A stretch of DNA of 64,000 bases from Mycobacterium sp. ELW1 (GCF_008329905.1 NZ_CP032155.1:3658001-3722000); one strand, 5' to 3'; positions 9,757 to 18,727 are shown, numbered from the stretch's first letter. Program-made: numbers and translations. Notes: a model not told the origin generated them from the sequence alone.

Positions 9757-9762
9757 TATGGT
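9757..9762 (+). promoter_or_regulatory. -10 element for a leaderless cupin transcript
   Basis: TATGGT ends 6 bases before the ATG at 9769. This TANNNT placement (-12 to -7) is the hallmark of mycobacterial leaderless mRNAs, and there is no ribosome site before the ATG. Confidence 0.5.
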
Positions 9763-9768
9763 CGGTCC

Positions 9769-10218
9769 ATGGGCGGCCCCGACGCATTCCATCCCGACTT
9801 GTCCGGAACCGAGCCGGTTCGCAATCAAGTGCGCCATATCCGCGCCGGTGACCTCGACGGCGGCACCGGTCAGACCGACGGCATGCAGCGCTTCGCCGCG
9901 ATCAGCGGCGCGACGGTCGGGGCGGAAAAGCTGTGGATGGGCGAGACCCACGTCGGGCCCGGCGTGGCGTCGGCCAACCATCACCACGGGGAGTCGGAGA
10001 CCGCCATCTTCGTGCGCAGCGGGCACCCGCAGTTCGTCTTCCACGACGGTGTGGACGAAGTGCGAATCAGCACCGCGCCGGGCGACTACATCTTCGTGCC
10101 GCCGCATCTGCCGCACCGCGAGGAGAACCCCGACCTGGAGGAGCCGGCCGTCGTCGTGATCTCGCGCAGCACGCAGGAGGCCATCGTGGTCAATCTGGAG
10201 CGGCTGTATCCGCTGTGA
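9769..10218 (+). CDS. Small cupin-domain protein
   Basis: 149 residues. A single conserved beta-barrel is indicated by [21 protein letters not shown] (first cupin motif, with metal-ligand His and Glu) and [17 protein letters not shown] (second motif with His). Such one-domain cupins are metal-dependent enzymes or ligand sensors, and no substrate can be read from the sequence. Its stop overlaps the GTG of the following TetR gene (GTGA), so the pair is translationally coupled. The start has no Shine-Dalgarno but has a leaderless-type -10 box. The gene lies inside the segment bracketed by the 32-bp repeats. Confidence 0.8.
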   Translation: MGGPDAFHPDLSGTEPVRNQVRHIRAGDLDGGTGQTDGMQRFAAISGATVGAEKLWMGETHVGPGVASANHHHGESETAIFVRSGHPQFVFHDGVDEVRISTAPGDYIFVPPHLPHREENPDLEEPAVVVISRSTQEAIVVNLERLYPL

Positions 10219-10805
10219 GCCTCGACGACATCACCGAAGACCACGGACGGCCGCGCAGTGAGCAGTCCCGCTCGGCGGTCGTCCGCGCGACGTCGGAGTT
10301 GTTGCACGAGTTCGGTCTGCGGGCCATGACCACCGAGCAGATAGCGGCCCGCAGCGGCGCCAGTAAGGCCACGATCTACAAGTGGTGGCCCAACAAGTAC
10401 GGCGTGGCGATCGACGCGTTCTTCTCGGAGCTGCAAGCCGACTCCCCCGACCCCGACACCGGTTCGGCCCGAACGGATTTCACGGTCTGGCTGCGGGGAC
10501 TGTGCCGCTTCTATTCCGGCCCCAGCGGGCGGGTGTTCGCGCAACTGTTCGGGGAAGCGCAATTCGACCCCGAGGTCGCCACCGCTCTGCGTGACGGTCT
10601 GATCCGCTCGCGCCGTGCCGCGCTCGAATCCATCTGGGAGCGCGGGGTGGCCCGCGACGAGCTACGCGGCGATATCGATGCCGGGGTCGCGATCGACCTG
10701 ATCATCGGACCCGCCCTGTACCGGTTGATGGCCGGCCACGCGGAACTGGATGACACCGCCGCCGATGCGATCGTCGACGCGGCGTTGCGCGGGCTGTCCC
10801 GGTGA
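10215..10805 (+). CDS. TetR/AcrR family transcriptional regulator
   Basis: 196 residues from the GTG at 10215, which overlaps the cupin stop. The N-terminal helix-turn-helix reads [21 protein letters not shown], followed by a C-terminal ligand-binding helix bundle of the TetR_C type ([16 protein letters not shown]). It probably controls itself and its neighbours. The nearest candidate operator is the 18-base inverted repeat at 10863-10880 in front of the secreted peptide gene. Effector unknown. Confidence 0.88.
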   Translation: MSLDDITEDHGRPRSEQSRSAVVRATSELLHEFGLRAMTTEQIAARSGASKATIYKWWPNKYGVAIDAFFSELQADSPDPDTGSARTDFTVWLRGLCRFYSGPSGRVFAQLFGEAQFDPEVATALRDGLIRSRRAALESIWERGVARDELRGDIDAGVAIDLIIGPALYRLMAGHAELDDTAADAIVDAALRGLSR

Positions 10806-10862
10806 GCCAGTTCACCGGCGCGGATGGGACTAATCGCCACAGCGCGGGCGCTATACATTTCG

Positions 10863-10880
10863 AAACTGTACGTTCAGTTT
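10863..10880. promoter_or_regulatory. Inverted repeat, candidate operator for the adjacent TetR
   Basis: AAACTG-TACGTT-CAGTTT: perfect 6-base arms with a 6-base spacer, ending 3 bases before the AAGGAG ribosome site of the secreted peptide gene and 58 bases after the TetR stop. A bound regulator would block this transcript. Confidence 0.45.
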
Positions 10881-10893
10881 TGAAGGAGTCCTC

Positions 10894-11154
10894 ATGACAC
10901 TCACCATCCGTCTCGCCGCCGGCCTCGTGGCCGCGGGCATCGCGGGCGCGGTCCTCTCCGCTCCGGTTGCCGCGGCGGCCGACGATCCGCACATGGTCTG
11001 CACCGTCGTCAGCGATGGCAACAGCCAATGCGAGACACCGGGCAACGCCCAGCTCACCGCCTCACCACAGGATGTGCCGTACCCGACGCTATATCCGTTT
11101 CTGCTCGGCGGCGGACTGATCTTTCACGACGGATCCGGCCACGGAATGCGTTGA
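10894..11154 (+). CDS. Small secreted protein with Sec signal peptide
   Basis: 86 residues. A clear signal peptide covers about residues 1-30, with cleavage expected after an Ala-rich stretch near PVAAAADDP. The mature part is about 56 residues and carries two cysteines (MVCTVVSDGNSQCETPG) that may form a disulfide, then a Pro/Tyr-rich segment (PYPTLYPFLLGGG). AAGGAG stands 8 bases before the ATG. No family recognised; small exported proteins with this build are common in mycobacteria. Possibly controlled by the TetR just upstream. Confidence 0.75.
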   Translation: MTLTIRLAAGLVAAGIAGAVLSAPVAAAADDPHMVCTVVSDGNSQCETPGNAQLTASPQDVPYPTLYPFLLGGGLIFHDGSGHGMR

Positions 11155-11190
11155 TCAGACCTCGGTGGTGAACGGGGTCAGCGACCCCTC

Positions 11191-11222
11191 CCGCGCGGAC
11201 AGGACCGGTCAGGACACGCTGT
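11191..11222. repeat. 32-bp direct repeat, copy 2
   Basis: Exactly identical to 9711-9742. This copy runs into the 3' end of the minus-strand membrane protein gene, supplying its last codons (Ser-Val-Ser-stop), whereas copy 1 is non-coding. Confidence 0.9.
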
Positions 11223-11520
11223 AGGGCATGCCATCGCGCAGCGTCTGGATGATCTCCTCCATCCGCGCACGGGAGCGCGCCCAACCCTTCACCTTCTCGC
11301 GGCCGATTTCCTCACCGTCTCGCGTCGTGATGATCGTCCACGGCACCCCGCACCATTTGGCCAACAGCCAGAACGGCCACATCACCATGAACGGCAGCAC
11401 GATGAGGAAGATCAGCGCGTCGAGGGTGGCGAAGCCGGTCTCCCAGGGGATCGTCTTCCACCACCAGCGACGCACCGACCAGCTGGACCCGTCAGGGTCG
11501 GTCACCGTCAGCTGAGACAT
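11209..11520 (-). CDS. Small membrane protein, Trp-rich
   Basis: 103 residues from the ATG at 11520, preceded by GGAGGTG. It starts with a soluble stretch (MSQLTVTDPDGSSWSVRRWW), has a long hydrophobic hairpin at about residues 31-58, and ends in a basic cytoplasmic tail (GREKVKGWARSRARMEEII). The frame runs on far upstream, but only this ATG has a ribosome site. Function unknown. Its final codons lie in the second 32-bp repeat. Confidence 0.78.
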   Translation of the reverse strand: MSQLTVTDPDGSSWSVRRWWWKTIPWETGFATLDALIFLIVLPFMVMWPFWLLAKWCGVPWTIITTRDGEEIGREKVKGWARSRARMEEIIQTLRDGMPYSVS

Positions 11521-11562
11521 CGTCACCTCCGATTCGTTGCCCGCAGCGTACGGTTTTGTTCC

Positions 11563-13551
11563 ATGGCGACGGGCGATTCCCGCACAGTACGAAGCTTTTG
11601 CCGGGTGTGCCCGTCGGTGTGCGGCATCCTCGTCGAGATCGACGATGAGCAGGTGGTGGCCGTCCACGGCGACCGGGACAATCCCTTCTCCGGTGGCTAC
11701 ACCTGCCCGAAGGGCCGCGCGCTGCCGCTGATCCACCACCATCCGGACCGACTCGAGCGGCCGATGATGCGCGACGGCGGGCAGCTGACCGAAACCAGCT
11801 GGGAGGCTTGCCTCGACGATCTCGGCGCCCGATTGCGCGACATCATCGCCGAGCACGGTCCGGCGGCGGTCGCCGTCAACTTCGGCACCGGCATCGGGAT
11901 GGACGCCGCCGGCTACCGCACCGCCGAGGCACTGCACCGCGCGATCGGCACGCCCGCGAAATTCAGCCCACTGACGATCGATGGCACCGCCAAGGTTCTG
12001 ATCGCGGAGCTGATGGGCGGCTCGGCCGGCCTCACCGGGCGCCCCGACTACGAGAATGCCGAACTCGTCATACTGATCGGCAGTAATCCTGTTGTCTCCC
12101 ATGGCCATACCGTCGGCATGCCGAATCCTCGCGGGGTGTTTCGCGACCTCGCCGCCCGGGCTCAGCTCTGGGTCGTCGATCCCCGCCGCACCGAGACCGC
12201 CCGGTTGGCGACCCGCCATCTCGCGCCGCGACCGGGCACCGATTACGCGGTGCTGGCCTACCTGGTGCGCGAAATACTGCGCGACGGTGCCGATCCGGAC
12301 GTCGCCGTCCAGGACCTCGACCTGCTGGCCTCCGCCGTCGAACCGTTCACCCGCGAGCATGCCGCCGAACTCGCTGACGCCGACCCTGCCGATCTCGACG
12401 ATCTGCTGGCCGCCGTCCGCAGGGCCGGGCACATCGCGATCGACACCGGTACCGGCGTCACCATGTCGGCCAGTGCCAATGTGACGCAATGGTTTTCGTG
12501 GGCGCTGCTGATCCTGACCGGGTCGATGAACGTGCCCGGCGGTGAGTGGTTCCATCCCGGCTACGGCTATCAGCTGGAGATGTTCGAGCTGCCGATCGCG
12601 CCGCCGGAGGGCAAAACCCGACCGGGACCGCGCAGCCGGCCGGAGACGAAGGCCTTCATGCGGGAATGGCCCTGTGCCACACTGCCCGACGAGATCGAGG
12701 CCGGTAACATTCGCGCGCTGCTCAACCTCGGCGGCAGCCTGCTCACCGGTTTCCCCGCCACCGATACCCTGCGCCCGGCACTGGCCAAGCTCGAGGTGTT
12801 GGCCACCACCGAGATTCTGCCCACCGAGACGACCGCGCTGTCCACCCACGTCCTGCCGACCAAAGGCCAACTCGAGCGGCCCGACGTCACGTTGTGGGAT
12901 TTCATGAGCCCGCGGATCTCCGCGCAGCACACCCCGGCGATGATCGCCCCGATCGGCGACCGCCGCTCGATGTGGTGGGTGCTCGCCGAGATCGGCACCC
13001 GGCTCGGTCACGACATCGCCGACACCGCCATGACCGACGAACAGATGTTGGCCACGCTCAACGGTGGCGGCCGCACGAGCTACGAGGGTCTGGTCGCCAC
13101 CGGCTGGGCGCAGGCCGAGCGGGAGCTACCCGCGGCATGGATGCAACGCCACGTCGAGCGTCTCGGCGGCTGGCGCCTGGCGCCGCAGCTCCTGATCGAC
13201 CAGTTGCACGGCCTGCGTCACACGACCGGGCCGGTGTTGGTTCCGCGCCGCCAATTGCGAAGAGTCAATGCGCAATTGGAGTATCTCGGCGAGCAGCCCG
13301 AGATACTGCTGAGCCCGCAGGACGCCGCGGCCGCCGGTATCGCCGACAACCAGAAGCTGGTGGTGCGCACCGAATACGGTGAAGTCACCGGGATCGCGAA
13401 ACTGGACCCGTCGGTGCGCAGCGGCGTGGTGTCGGTGCCGCACGCGCACGTCGGCGCCAACGTCAACCTGCTGACGAGCAAAGACGACCTGGATCCGGCG
13501 ACCGGGATGACCCGCTATTCAGGGGTGCCGGTCAGCCTGCACCCGGCCTGA
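11563..13551 (+). CDS. Molybdopterin-dependent oxidoreductase with [4Fe-4S] cluster
   Basis: 662 residues. The N-terminus binds one Fe-S cluster (Cys13-x2-Cys16-x3-Cys20-x27-Cys48, followed by the conserved Lys of PKGRALP). The central region is a molybdopterin-binding domain (LIGSNPVVSHGH, WVVDPRRTETA), and the C-terminus is a molydopterin dinucleotide-binding beta domain (LSPQDAAAAGIADNQ). It belongs to the DMSO reductase/formate dehydrogenase superfamily, a cytoplasmic form without a Tat signal. No electron-transfer subunit is adjacent, so substrate and partner are unknown. A TACGGT element lies 9 bases before the ATG and no ribosome site is seen. Confidence 0.9.
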   Translation: MATGDSRTVRSFCRVCPSVCGILVEIDDEQVVAVHGDRDNPFSGGYTCPKGRALPLIHHHPDRLERPMMRDGGQLTETSWEACLDDLGARLRDIIAEHGPAAVAVNFGTGIGMDAAGYRTAEALHRAIGTPAKFSPLTIDGTAKVLIAELMGGSAGLTGRPDYENAELVILIGSNPVVSHGHTVGMPNPRGVFRDLAARAQLWVVDPRRTETARLATRHLAPRPGTDYAVLAYLVREILRDGADPDVAVQDLDLLASAVEPFTREHAAELADADPADLDDLLAAVRRAGHIAIDTGTGVTMSASANVTQWFSWALLILTGSMNVPGGEWFHPGYGYQLEMFELPIAPPEGKTRPGPRSRPETKAFMREWPCATLPDEIEAGNIRALLNLGGSLLTGFPATDTLRPALAKLEVLATTEILPTETTALSTHVLPTKGQLERPDVTLWDFMSPRISAQHTPAMIAPIGDRRSMWWVLAEIGTRLGHDIADTAMTDEQMLATLNGGGRTSYEGLVATGWAQAERELPAAWMQRHVERLGGWRLAPQLLIDQLHGLRHTTGPVLVPRRQLRRVNAQLEYLGEQPEILLSPQDAAAAGIADNQKLVVRTEYGEVTGIAKLDPSVRSGVVSVPHAHVGANVNLLTSKDDLDPATGMTRYSGVPVSLHPA

Positions 13552-13553
13552 CC

Positions 13554-14309
13554 TCAGTCGTCCTCGAGCTGAGCCAGAACCTCGTCGGGGATGTCGGCAT
13601 TGGTGTAGACGTCCTGCACGTCGTCGCTGTCCTCCAGCGCGTCGACGAGCTTCATGATCTTGCGGGCGCCTTCGGCGTCCAGCGGCACCGTGACCGATGC
13701 CTGGAATCCGGCCTCCGCGGAGTCGTAGTCGATGCCGGCGTCCACCAGCGCGGTGCGCACGGCGACCAGATCGGTCGGCTCGGAGATCACCTCGAAGCTG
13801 TCGCCGAGGTCGTTGACCTCTTCGGCGCCGGCATCCAGGACGGCGAGCAGCACGTCGTCCTCGGACAGGTCGTTCTTCTCCAGCGTGACCACGCCCTTGC
13901 GGGAGAACAGGTAGGCCACCGAGCCGGGGTCGGCCATGTTGCCGCCGTTGCGGGTCATCGCGACCCGGACCTCGCCGGCCGCACGGTTGCGGTTGTCGGT
14001 CAGGCATTCGATCAGCACGGCGACACCGTTGGGCCCGTAGCCCTCGTAGGTGATGTTCTGCCAGTCCGCGCCGCCGGCTTCCTCGCCACCGCCACGCTTG
14101 CGGGCGCGCTCGATGTTGTCGTTGGGGACCGAGGACTTCTTGGCCTTCTGGATGGCGTCGTACAGGGTGGGGTTACCGGCCGGGTCGCCGCCGCCGACGC
14201 GCGCCGCGACCTCGATGTTCTTGATGAGCTTGGCGAACATCTTGCCGCGCTTGGCGTCGATGACGGCCTTCTTGTGCTTGGTGGTAGCCCACTTGGAATG
14301 GCCGCTCAT
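13554..14309 (-). CDS. yebC: YebC/PmpR family protein (probable translation/transcription factor)
   Basis: 251 residues, the standard length. The start [15 protein letters not shown], the [21 protein letters not shown] block and the acidic C-terminus define the YebC family. These proteins were described as transcriptional regulators, and some act on ribosomes translating proline-rich stretches. GGAGAAG precedes the ATG. In M. tuberculosis the gene (Rv2603c) lies next to pdxT. Here the two are separated by the 14.4-29.6 kb accessory region, which therefore looks like an insertion into an ancestral order. Confidence 0.95.
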   Translation of the reverse strand: MSGHSKWATTKHKKAVIDAKRGKMFAKLIKNIEVAARVGGGDPAGNPTLYDAIQKAKKSSVPNDNIERARKRGGGEEAGGADWQNITYEGYGPNGVAVLIECLTDNRNRAAGEVRVAMTRNGGNMADPGSVAYLFSRKGVVTLEKNDLSEDDVLLAVLDAGAEEVNDLGDSFEVISEPTDLVAVRTALVDAGIDYDSAEAGFQASVTVPLDAEGARKIMKLVDALEDSDDVQDVYTNADIPDEVLAQLEDD

Positions 14310-14378
14310 CGGGTTCTTCTCCGTACTGTCCGTTCTGCCGTAACCCGATGAGTCTACTGGCCGGTGGCCACGGTCGAG

Positions 14379-15215
14379 CTATCCGTCCAGGCTGCGGCCC
14401 TTCCGCCCGCCCAGCGCGAGGCGGGCGATCAGATCGAGCAGGTAGCCGACGACGCCGATCACCAGCACAACGGCGACGACCTGGTCATAGGCCAGCTGGT
14501 CCCGGGCGTTGAGAATCTGGTAGCCCAGGCCTGAACGCACGCCGAGCATCTCCGCGGGCACCAGAACCACCCAGGCGATGCCGAGAGCCAACCGCAGGCC
14601 GGTCTGGATGTGGCCGCGGACGGCCGGCAGAACGACTGCGGTGAGCAGTTCGGTGCGGGTGGCATGGAACGACCGGGCGACGTGGAGGAAGCCGGGTTCG
14701 ATCGCGTGCACACCCGCCACGGTGTTGAGCAGGATCGGCCACACTGCTGCCGCCGCGATGAGGAAGATCACCGGCTGGTTGCCGATACCGAACACGGCCA
14801 GCGCGATCGGCGTCCACGACAGCGGCGAGATCATCCGCAGGAACTGTACGAGCGGGGTGGCCGCCCGTTCGACGGTGGTGTTGAGCCCGATCAGTAGCCC
14901 CGCTGGGATACCGACGACGGCGGCGACCAGCAGGCCGACCACCAGGCGATAGAGGCTATAGCCGGTGTCGGACAACAGCACCCCGCGACTGAGCAGGTCC
15001 CCGATGGCCGGCAGCGCCTTCTGCGGTGCGGTCTGGCGCAGCAGCGACGTCGGTTCAGCCAGCACCGAGGTGGCCAGCCACCACAGACCGACCGCGATCG
15101 TGACAGCCGCCAGTGGCGGCCACACCCGGCTCCACCAGGACCGGCGGCCCGAACTGCGCAGGGAGACGGAGCTGTCGACGAGCGGGTCGCGCGGGCCGGC
15201 CTCGGTTGTGGTCAT
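14379..15215 (-). CDS. ABC transporter permease, NitT/TauT (SsuC/TauC) family
   Basis: 278 residues with about six membrane helices and the inner-membrane-component EAA-type loop (ATRTELLTAVVLPAVRGHIQTG). It forms the channel of an importer for nitrate/sulfonate/taurine-like small molecules. The ATG overlaps the stop of the binding-protein gene (ATGA). Last gene of the operon 18640-14379. Confidence 0.88.
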   Translation of the reverse strand: MTTTEAGPRDPLVDSSVSLRSSGRRSWWSRVWPPLAAVTIAVGLWWLATSVLAEPTSLLRQTAPQKALPAIGDLLSRGVLLSDTGYSLYRLVVGLLVAAVVGIPAGLLIGLNTTVERAATPLVQFLRMISPLSWTPIALAVFGIGNQPVIFLIAAAAVWPILLNTVAGVHAIEPGFLHVARSFHATRTELLTAVVLPAVRGHIQTGLRLALGIAWVVLVPAEMLGVRSGLGYQILNARDQLAYDQVVAVVLVIGVVGYLLDLIARLALGGRKGRSLDG

Positions 15216-16375
15216 AGCGGTTGCACCTCTTCAATTCTGGTGAGGTCTGTGGGCAGGCCGAAGGCGGCCGGCCCGCCGTGGGAGTACAGGGAGTGACGGA
15301 CGAACTGGTCGTCGATCAGATCGGTGTGAACTTGAGCGGGGTCAAGTCGCTCGAGGAAGCGCCGGTCGCCGTCGACGACGGTCTCGCCCATCGCTTCCAA
15401 CAGGCGCTGGGTGAAGCTGGGAAAGGGGAAGGGCTGGAAGCCGAGTCGTTGCGGCTGCCAGTCCGGATGGGTGAACTCATACGGCGGCTTGGGATAGGTC
15501 AGTGCCGTCTGTACTGCGGGCAGTGGCTGCGGGAGGTAGCGACCGGCAAGGGCGGCCGCAGCAGCTTTGCGGTCACCGTTGATGCGCGACTGTGCTGCCA
15601 CGACCGCGTCGGTGACGGCTTGCACCGCGACCGGATTCTTGGCGATCACGTCGTCGCGGGTGATCAGCACGCAGCAGGCATGATCTCGCCACACATCGCC
15701 CAGGAAGGTGTGGATGCGGCCGATCTTCTTGATCTGAGCCATCGCGTTGAACGGGTCGGCGACGACGTATCCGGCGATGGACCCGTTGGCCAGACCCGGC
15801 ACCATGTCCGAGGGGCTCATCACGATCAGTTCGACGGTGCGGTCGGTCTTGGATGCATTGCGGCGCACCACCGGCCGTATTCCGTTGGCCCGCAACAGCT
15901 GTTGTAAGACGATGTTGTGTATCGACCACCACCCCGGGATGCCGACCTGTTTTCCCGCGAGGTCGGACAGGTCGTGGATGTTCGGCGCCACGGTCAGCGC
16001 CGAGCCGTTGGTGTGATTCCAGCCGAGGATCCGCACTCCCCCGCCGAGCCCGTAGCGCAGTTGCACCGCCATCGGCATCAGCAGGTGCACGACGTCAACC
16101 TGACGGCTGATGAACGCTTCGGCCAGCGAGGCCCAGCTGCGAAAGAGCACCGGTTTGGCGGAGCTGACCACACCGGCCGGATACAACGCTGCGCTGTGCG
16201 CGATCAGAAGTGGTGCGGCGTCGGTGATCGGCAGATAGCCGACACGCAATTGCCCGCTCAGATTGGCGGCGTTGCTGGTGGCGCTGCGGGACAGATCCCC
16301 GATCCCGACCAGACCACCGGCGGCTGCCAGCCCGGCAGCGCCGGCCAGCAGCTGCCGCCGTGAAAGTCCGGTCAC
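15212..16375 (-). CDS. ABC transporter substrate-binding protein, Tat-exported, NitT/TauT type
   Basis: 387 residues from the GTG at 16375 (GTGA overlap with the ATPase stop). The N-terminus is a twin-arginine signal (LSRRQLLAGAAG). The mature part is a two-lobe binding protein (LRVGYLPITDAAPLLIA, then SDLAGKQVGIPGWWSIHN and GYVVADPFN). Export in folded form through Tat suggests a pre-bound cofactor or tight folding. The C-terminal 80 residues (FTHPDWQPQRLGFQPFPFPS) are longer than in simple sulfonate binders. The ligand cannot be read from sequence; a sulfur- or nitrogen-containing organic compound is likely. Confidence 0.85.
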   Translation of the reverse strand: MTGLSRRQLLAGAAGLAAAGGLVGIGDLSRSATSNAANLSGQLRVGYLPITDAAPLLIAHSAALYPAGVVSSAKPVLFRSWASLAEAFISRQVDVVHLLMPMAVQLRYGLGGGVRILGWNHTNGSALTVAPNIHDLSDLAGKQVGIPGWWSIHNIVLQQLLRANGIRPVVRRNASKTDRTVELIVMSPSDMVPGLANGSIAGYVVADPFNAMAQIKKIGRIHTFLGDVWRDHACCVLITRDDVIAKNPVAVQAVTDAVVAAQSRINGDRKAAAAALAGRYLPQPLPAVQTALTYPKPPYEFTHPDWQPQRLGFQPFPFPSFTQRLLEAMGETVVDGDRRFLERLDPAQVHTDLIDDQFVRHSLYSHGGPAAFGLPTDLTRIEEVQPL

Positions 16376-17103
16376 CGCAGGGCTTCCGCGGTCTGCCGGT
16401 AGCGGTCCAGGATCTCCCGGCGAACCTCGGCGGTCGCGTCCGGAGTGGCGGCACCGCTCAGGTGCCACCGGCCGTGCACGGCTCCATCGGAACCCAGCAG
16501 CACCACCCGGTCGGCAAGGCCGAGCGCCTCGTCGACATCGTGGGTGACGAGCACGACGGTGACCGTGAGGGTTGCCGCAACGTCGGCCAGCCAGCGCTGC
16601 AGATCGTCTCGGGTGGCCGGGTCCAACGCGCTGAAGGGTTCGTCCAGCAGGAGCAGCACCGGGTTGGTGGCGACGGCACGCAGGATTGCCACCCGCTGGG
16701 CCTGGCCGCCCGACAGCTGGTCGGGGTAGCGCGACGCCAACGAGTCGATACCGAAGCGCTCTAGCAGCCGGGCCACGTGCTCGTCGTCGAAGGCATCCCG
16801 GTGAGCAGCGAATCGCTTTGCAAACGCGACGTTTTCGGCCACCGTCAACCACGGCATGAGTAGGGGCTGTTGGAAGACCACCCCGGTGCGGGGCCGGCCG
16901 CCGTCGGTGGACCAGCTGATGTCCCCGGCCGAGAGTGTGTCGAGTCCGGCGAGCACCCGCAGCAGGGTGGACTTTCCACTACCGCTTCGACCGAGCACAG
17001 CCAGGAATTCGCCCTCCTCGATACTCAGATCGATATCGCGCAGCGCGACCGCCGCCCCGAACCGCTTGATGCCGGCCCTTATTCGTACCGACTCAGTTCC
17101 CAC
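16372..17103 (-). CDS. ABC transporter ATP-binding protein, NitT/TauT (SsuB/TauB) family
   Basis: 243 residues. Walker A is LGRSGSGKSTLLR, the signature is QLSGGQAQRVAI, Walker B is VLLLLDEPFSALD, and the H-loop is LVTHDVDEA. It energises uptake through the permease at 14379. The gene overlaps the downstream end of the dehydrogenase gene by 25 bases and is coupled to the binding-protein gene by GTGA. Confidence 0.93.
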   Translation of the reverse strand: MGTESVRIRAGIKRFGAAVALRDIDLSIEEGEFLAVLGRSGSGKSTLLRVLAGLDTLSAGDISWSTDGGRPRTGVVFQQPLLMPWLTVAENVAFAKRFAAHRDAFDDEHVARLLERFGIDSLASRYPDQLSGGQAQRVAILRAVATNPVLLLLDEPFSALDPATRDDLQRWLADVAATLTVTVVLVTHDVDEALGLADRVVLLGSDGAVHGRWHLSGAATPDATAEVRREILDRYRQTAEALR

Positions 17104-18125
17104 CGCAATTGTCCTTCCGAAGGTGATTGAACGGGCAGGAAAGCCGCTTCCCGGAACCGTCGATTGGCACTGCTGCCGCGCGCGTAGCCGGCGCCACCGA
17201 CCAAGGTGGATTCCAGCCGGGTCGCGGCGAGCGCGGCGCCGGCCGCGTCGAGTCGCAATCGGATCAGAGCCGCGATGCCCACTCGCGCCGGCTTATGCGC
17301 GAACTCGTAGAGTCGCGCGCGCAGTGCACCGCTGTGCTCGCCGAGCGCGGTGAGATCGTCGGTGAACTGGTCGGCCAGCACACCGCCGGCGCGATCCGCA
17401 CCGGCGAGGGCCGCGCGAGTTACGCCGACACAGAACGCCGTCTGCGCCAACAGGAAAGCCGGTCGGATGCCTGCGCAGAATCCGGCCAGGTCGGAGCTGA
17501 TGATCTGGTCCGGACCGACTCTCACGTCCTGGAACTGCAGTGAACTCGAGACCGTCGCGTTCAGCGCCATCAAGGCCGGTGGCAGGTCGACGGTGACACC
17601 CCGGGCGCTGGCGTCGACGGCCACCACGTAGCTGGTGCCCGACTCGTCGCGGGCGGGCAGCACGATCACCGCATCGTCGAACAGGTTGGAGGCCCAGCGA
17701 ATCGGTCCGTTGATCGCCAGGCCGTCACCAGCCCGACGGGCCATCACCGGCACCTGACCGAGGCCGGCTACCTGCTTGAGGCCGGTGGCCATGGCCGTGA
17801 CGCCGACGCGAGCACCGGTCCGCACCTCGTCGAGATACCTGTCGCGAAGGGGTGGGGAGCCGTGGCCCAGATAGGTCAGCGCCATGACGTGCGCCCAGGC
17901 ACTGAACGCGACAGTCAGACTCTCCGTGGCTATTTCGTCGATGAGTCCGGCGATGTCGGGCAGCCCGGCATCGGACAACGCGGAGTCGAACAAACCGGCC
18001 CGACCGAGCTCGGCGATATCGGCCCGCACGTCGGCGCCCTCCTCATCCAACACGGCGGCGCGCCGCGCCACCCATTGGACCGCCGTGGCCACCGCCGCCC
18101 GGCGGTCAGCCACCAACGTTGTCAC
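17079..18125 (-). CDS. Acyl-CoA dehydrogenase-like flavoprotein (possible SfnB/DszC-type)
   Basis: 348 residues from a GTG overlapping the DUF4242 stop. It shows the acyl-CoA dehydrogenase layout: helical N-domain, beta middle domain (VTAMATGLKQVAG, then GPIRWASNLFDDAVIVLP) and helical C-domain ending VGGAGYARGSSANRRFREAAFLP. The C-terminal segment is of the type seen in flavin-dependent monooxygenases of sulfur assimilation (SfnB, DszC) as well as in true dehydrogenases. Its place in front of a NitT/TauT importer favours a role in breaking down the imported compound. That is inference; an acyl-CoA substrate is not excluded. Confidence 0.7.
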   Translation of the reverse strand: MTTLVADRRAAVATAVQWVARRAAVLDEEGADVRADIAELGRAGLFDSALSDAGLPDIAGLIDEIATESLTVAFSAWAHVMALTYLGHGSPPLRDRYLDEVRTGARVGVTAMATGLKQVAGLGQVPVMARRAGDGLAINGPIRWASNLFDDAVIVLPARDESGTSYVVAVDASARGVTVDLPPALMALNATVSSSLQFQDVRVGPDQIISSDLAGFCAGIRPAFLLAQTAFCVGVTRAALAGADRAGGVLADQFTDDLTALGEHSGALRARLYEFAHKPARVGIAALIRLRLDAAGAALAATRLESTLVGGAGYARGSSANRRFREAAFLPVQSPSEGQLRWELSRYE

Positions 18126-18640
18126 CGACGATCCTCATCGAGGCGGTGCAGCCGGTCGATCGGCGTCGAGACGGCGTCGCGAGCACGGCGCACCGCCTCC
18201 TCGTCCGGTGCGTTGTAGAAGCAGAGGCATTTGTCCATGTCCTCGCGCACATAGGTGCGCAGGAAACTCACCTCGGGCACGTCGGCGTAGCGGGGTGCAT
18301 TGGCCTTCTTGCGGGCAAGGTAAGAATCCATGTCGAGCTCGGCGGGAAGATCCCACTCGGCCAGGTAGCCCGCCGCGGGGCGGACCGCTTTGAGGTCCTC
18401 GAGCGCGGCACCCACCAACCGGACCTGGTGCGGCCCGGTGATCTCGGCGCCGCCCAGCGCGGCGGAATCCAGGGTCGGCGCCTCGTTCTCGAACTCCGCC
18501 ACCGCGAATATCCGCTGTGCGGTGGTGATCTGGACCTCGATCAGCTCGCCGCCGAGGCGGTGCGTGAGGGCGTCAATCTCTTTGAGGACGTGGTCTGTGT
18601 CGGACTCCACAGCATTGATCTCGTAGAGATGAAGGGGCAC
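18122..18640 (-). CDS. DUF4242 domain protein (SCO4226-like)
   Basis: 172 residues, GTG start. Two halves are visible: an N-terminal ferredoxin-like part (MPLHLYEINAVESDTDHVLK) and a C-terminal DUF4242 unit (YADVPEVSFLRTYVREDMDKCLCFYNAPDEEA cut here to its core). DUF4242 members include a small nickel-binding protein from Streptomyces; the His/Asp/Cys cluster here could bind metal. First gene of a five-gene operon with the flavoprotein and ABC importer, divergent from a TetR gene. Exact role unknown. Confidence 0.72.
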   Translation of the reverse strand: MPLHLYEINAVESDTDHVLKEIDALTHRLGGELIEVQITTAQRIFAVAEFENEAPTLDSAALGGAEITGPHQVRLVGAALEDLKAVRPAAGYLAEWDLPAELDMDSYLARKKANAPRYADVPEVSFLRTYVREDMDKCLCFYNAPDEEAVRRARDAVSTPIDRLHRLDEDRR

Positions 18641-18688
18641 GGTGGCTCTTTTCGTCGTCGTCGTGAGTGCACCGACGACGCTTCCACG

Positions 18689-18704
18689 GACAGACCGGTC
18701 TGTC
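18689..18704. promoter_or_regulatory. Perfect 16-base palindrome, TetR operator
   Basis: GACAGACCGGTCTGTC, fully self-complementary, between the divergent DUF4242 operon and the TetR gene. It lies 29 bases before the TetR start and just upstream of that gene's -10 box, the place expected for autoregulation and control of the divergent operon. Confidence 0.75.
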
Positions 18705-18721
18705 TATTGGCCCGGCTGGGC

Positions 18722-18727
18722 TACCCT
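18722..18727 (+). promoter_or_regulatory. -10 element for a leaderless TetR transcript
   Basis: TACCCT lies at -12 to -7 of the ATG at 18734, with no ribosome site. The palindrome at 18689-18704 covers the -35 zone. Confidence 0.5.

Noticed and set aside
8503..10116. Apparent 537-residue protein containing RuvA
   Set aside because: Only the last 197 residues are RuvA; the rest is ruvC and cupin sequence read in a wrong frame. The GTG at 9096 is the true start.
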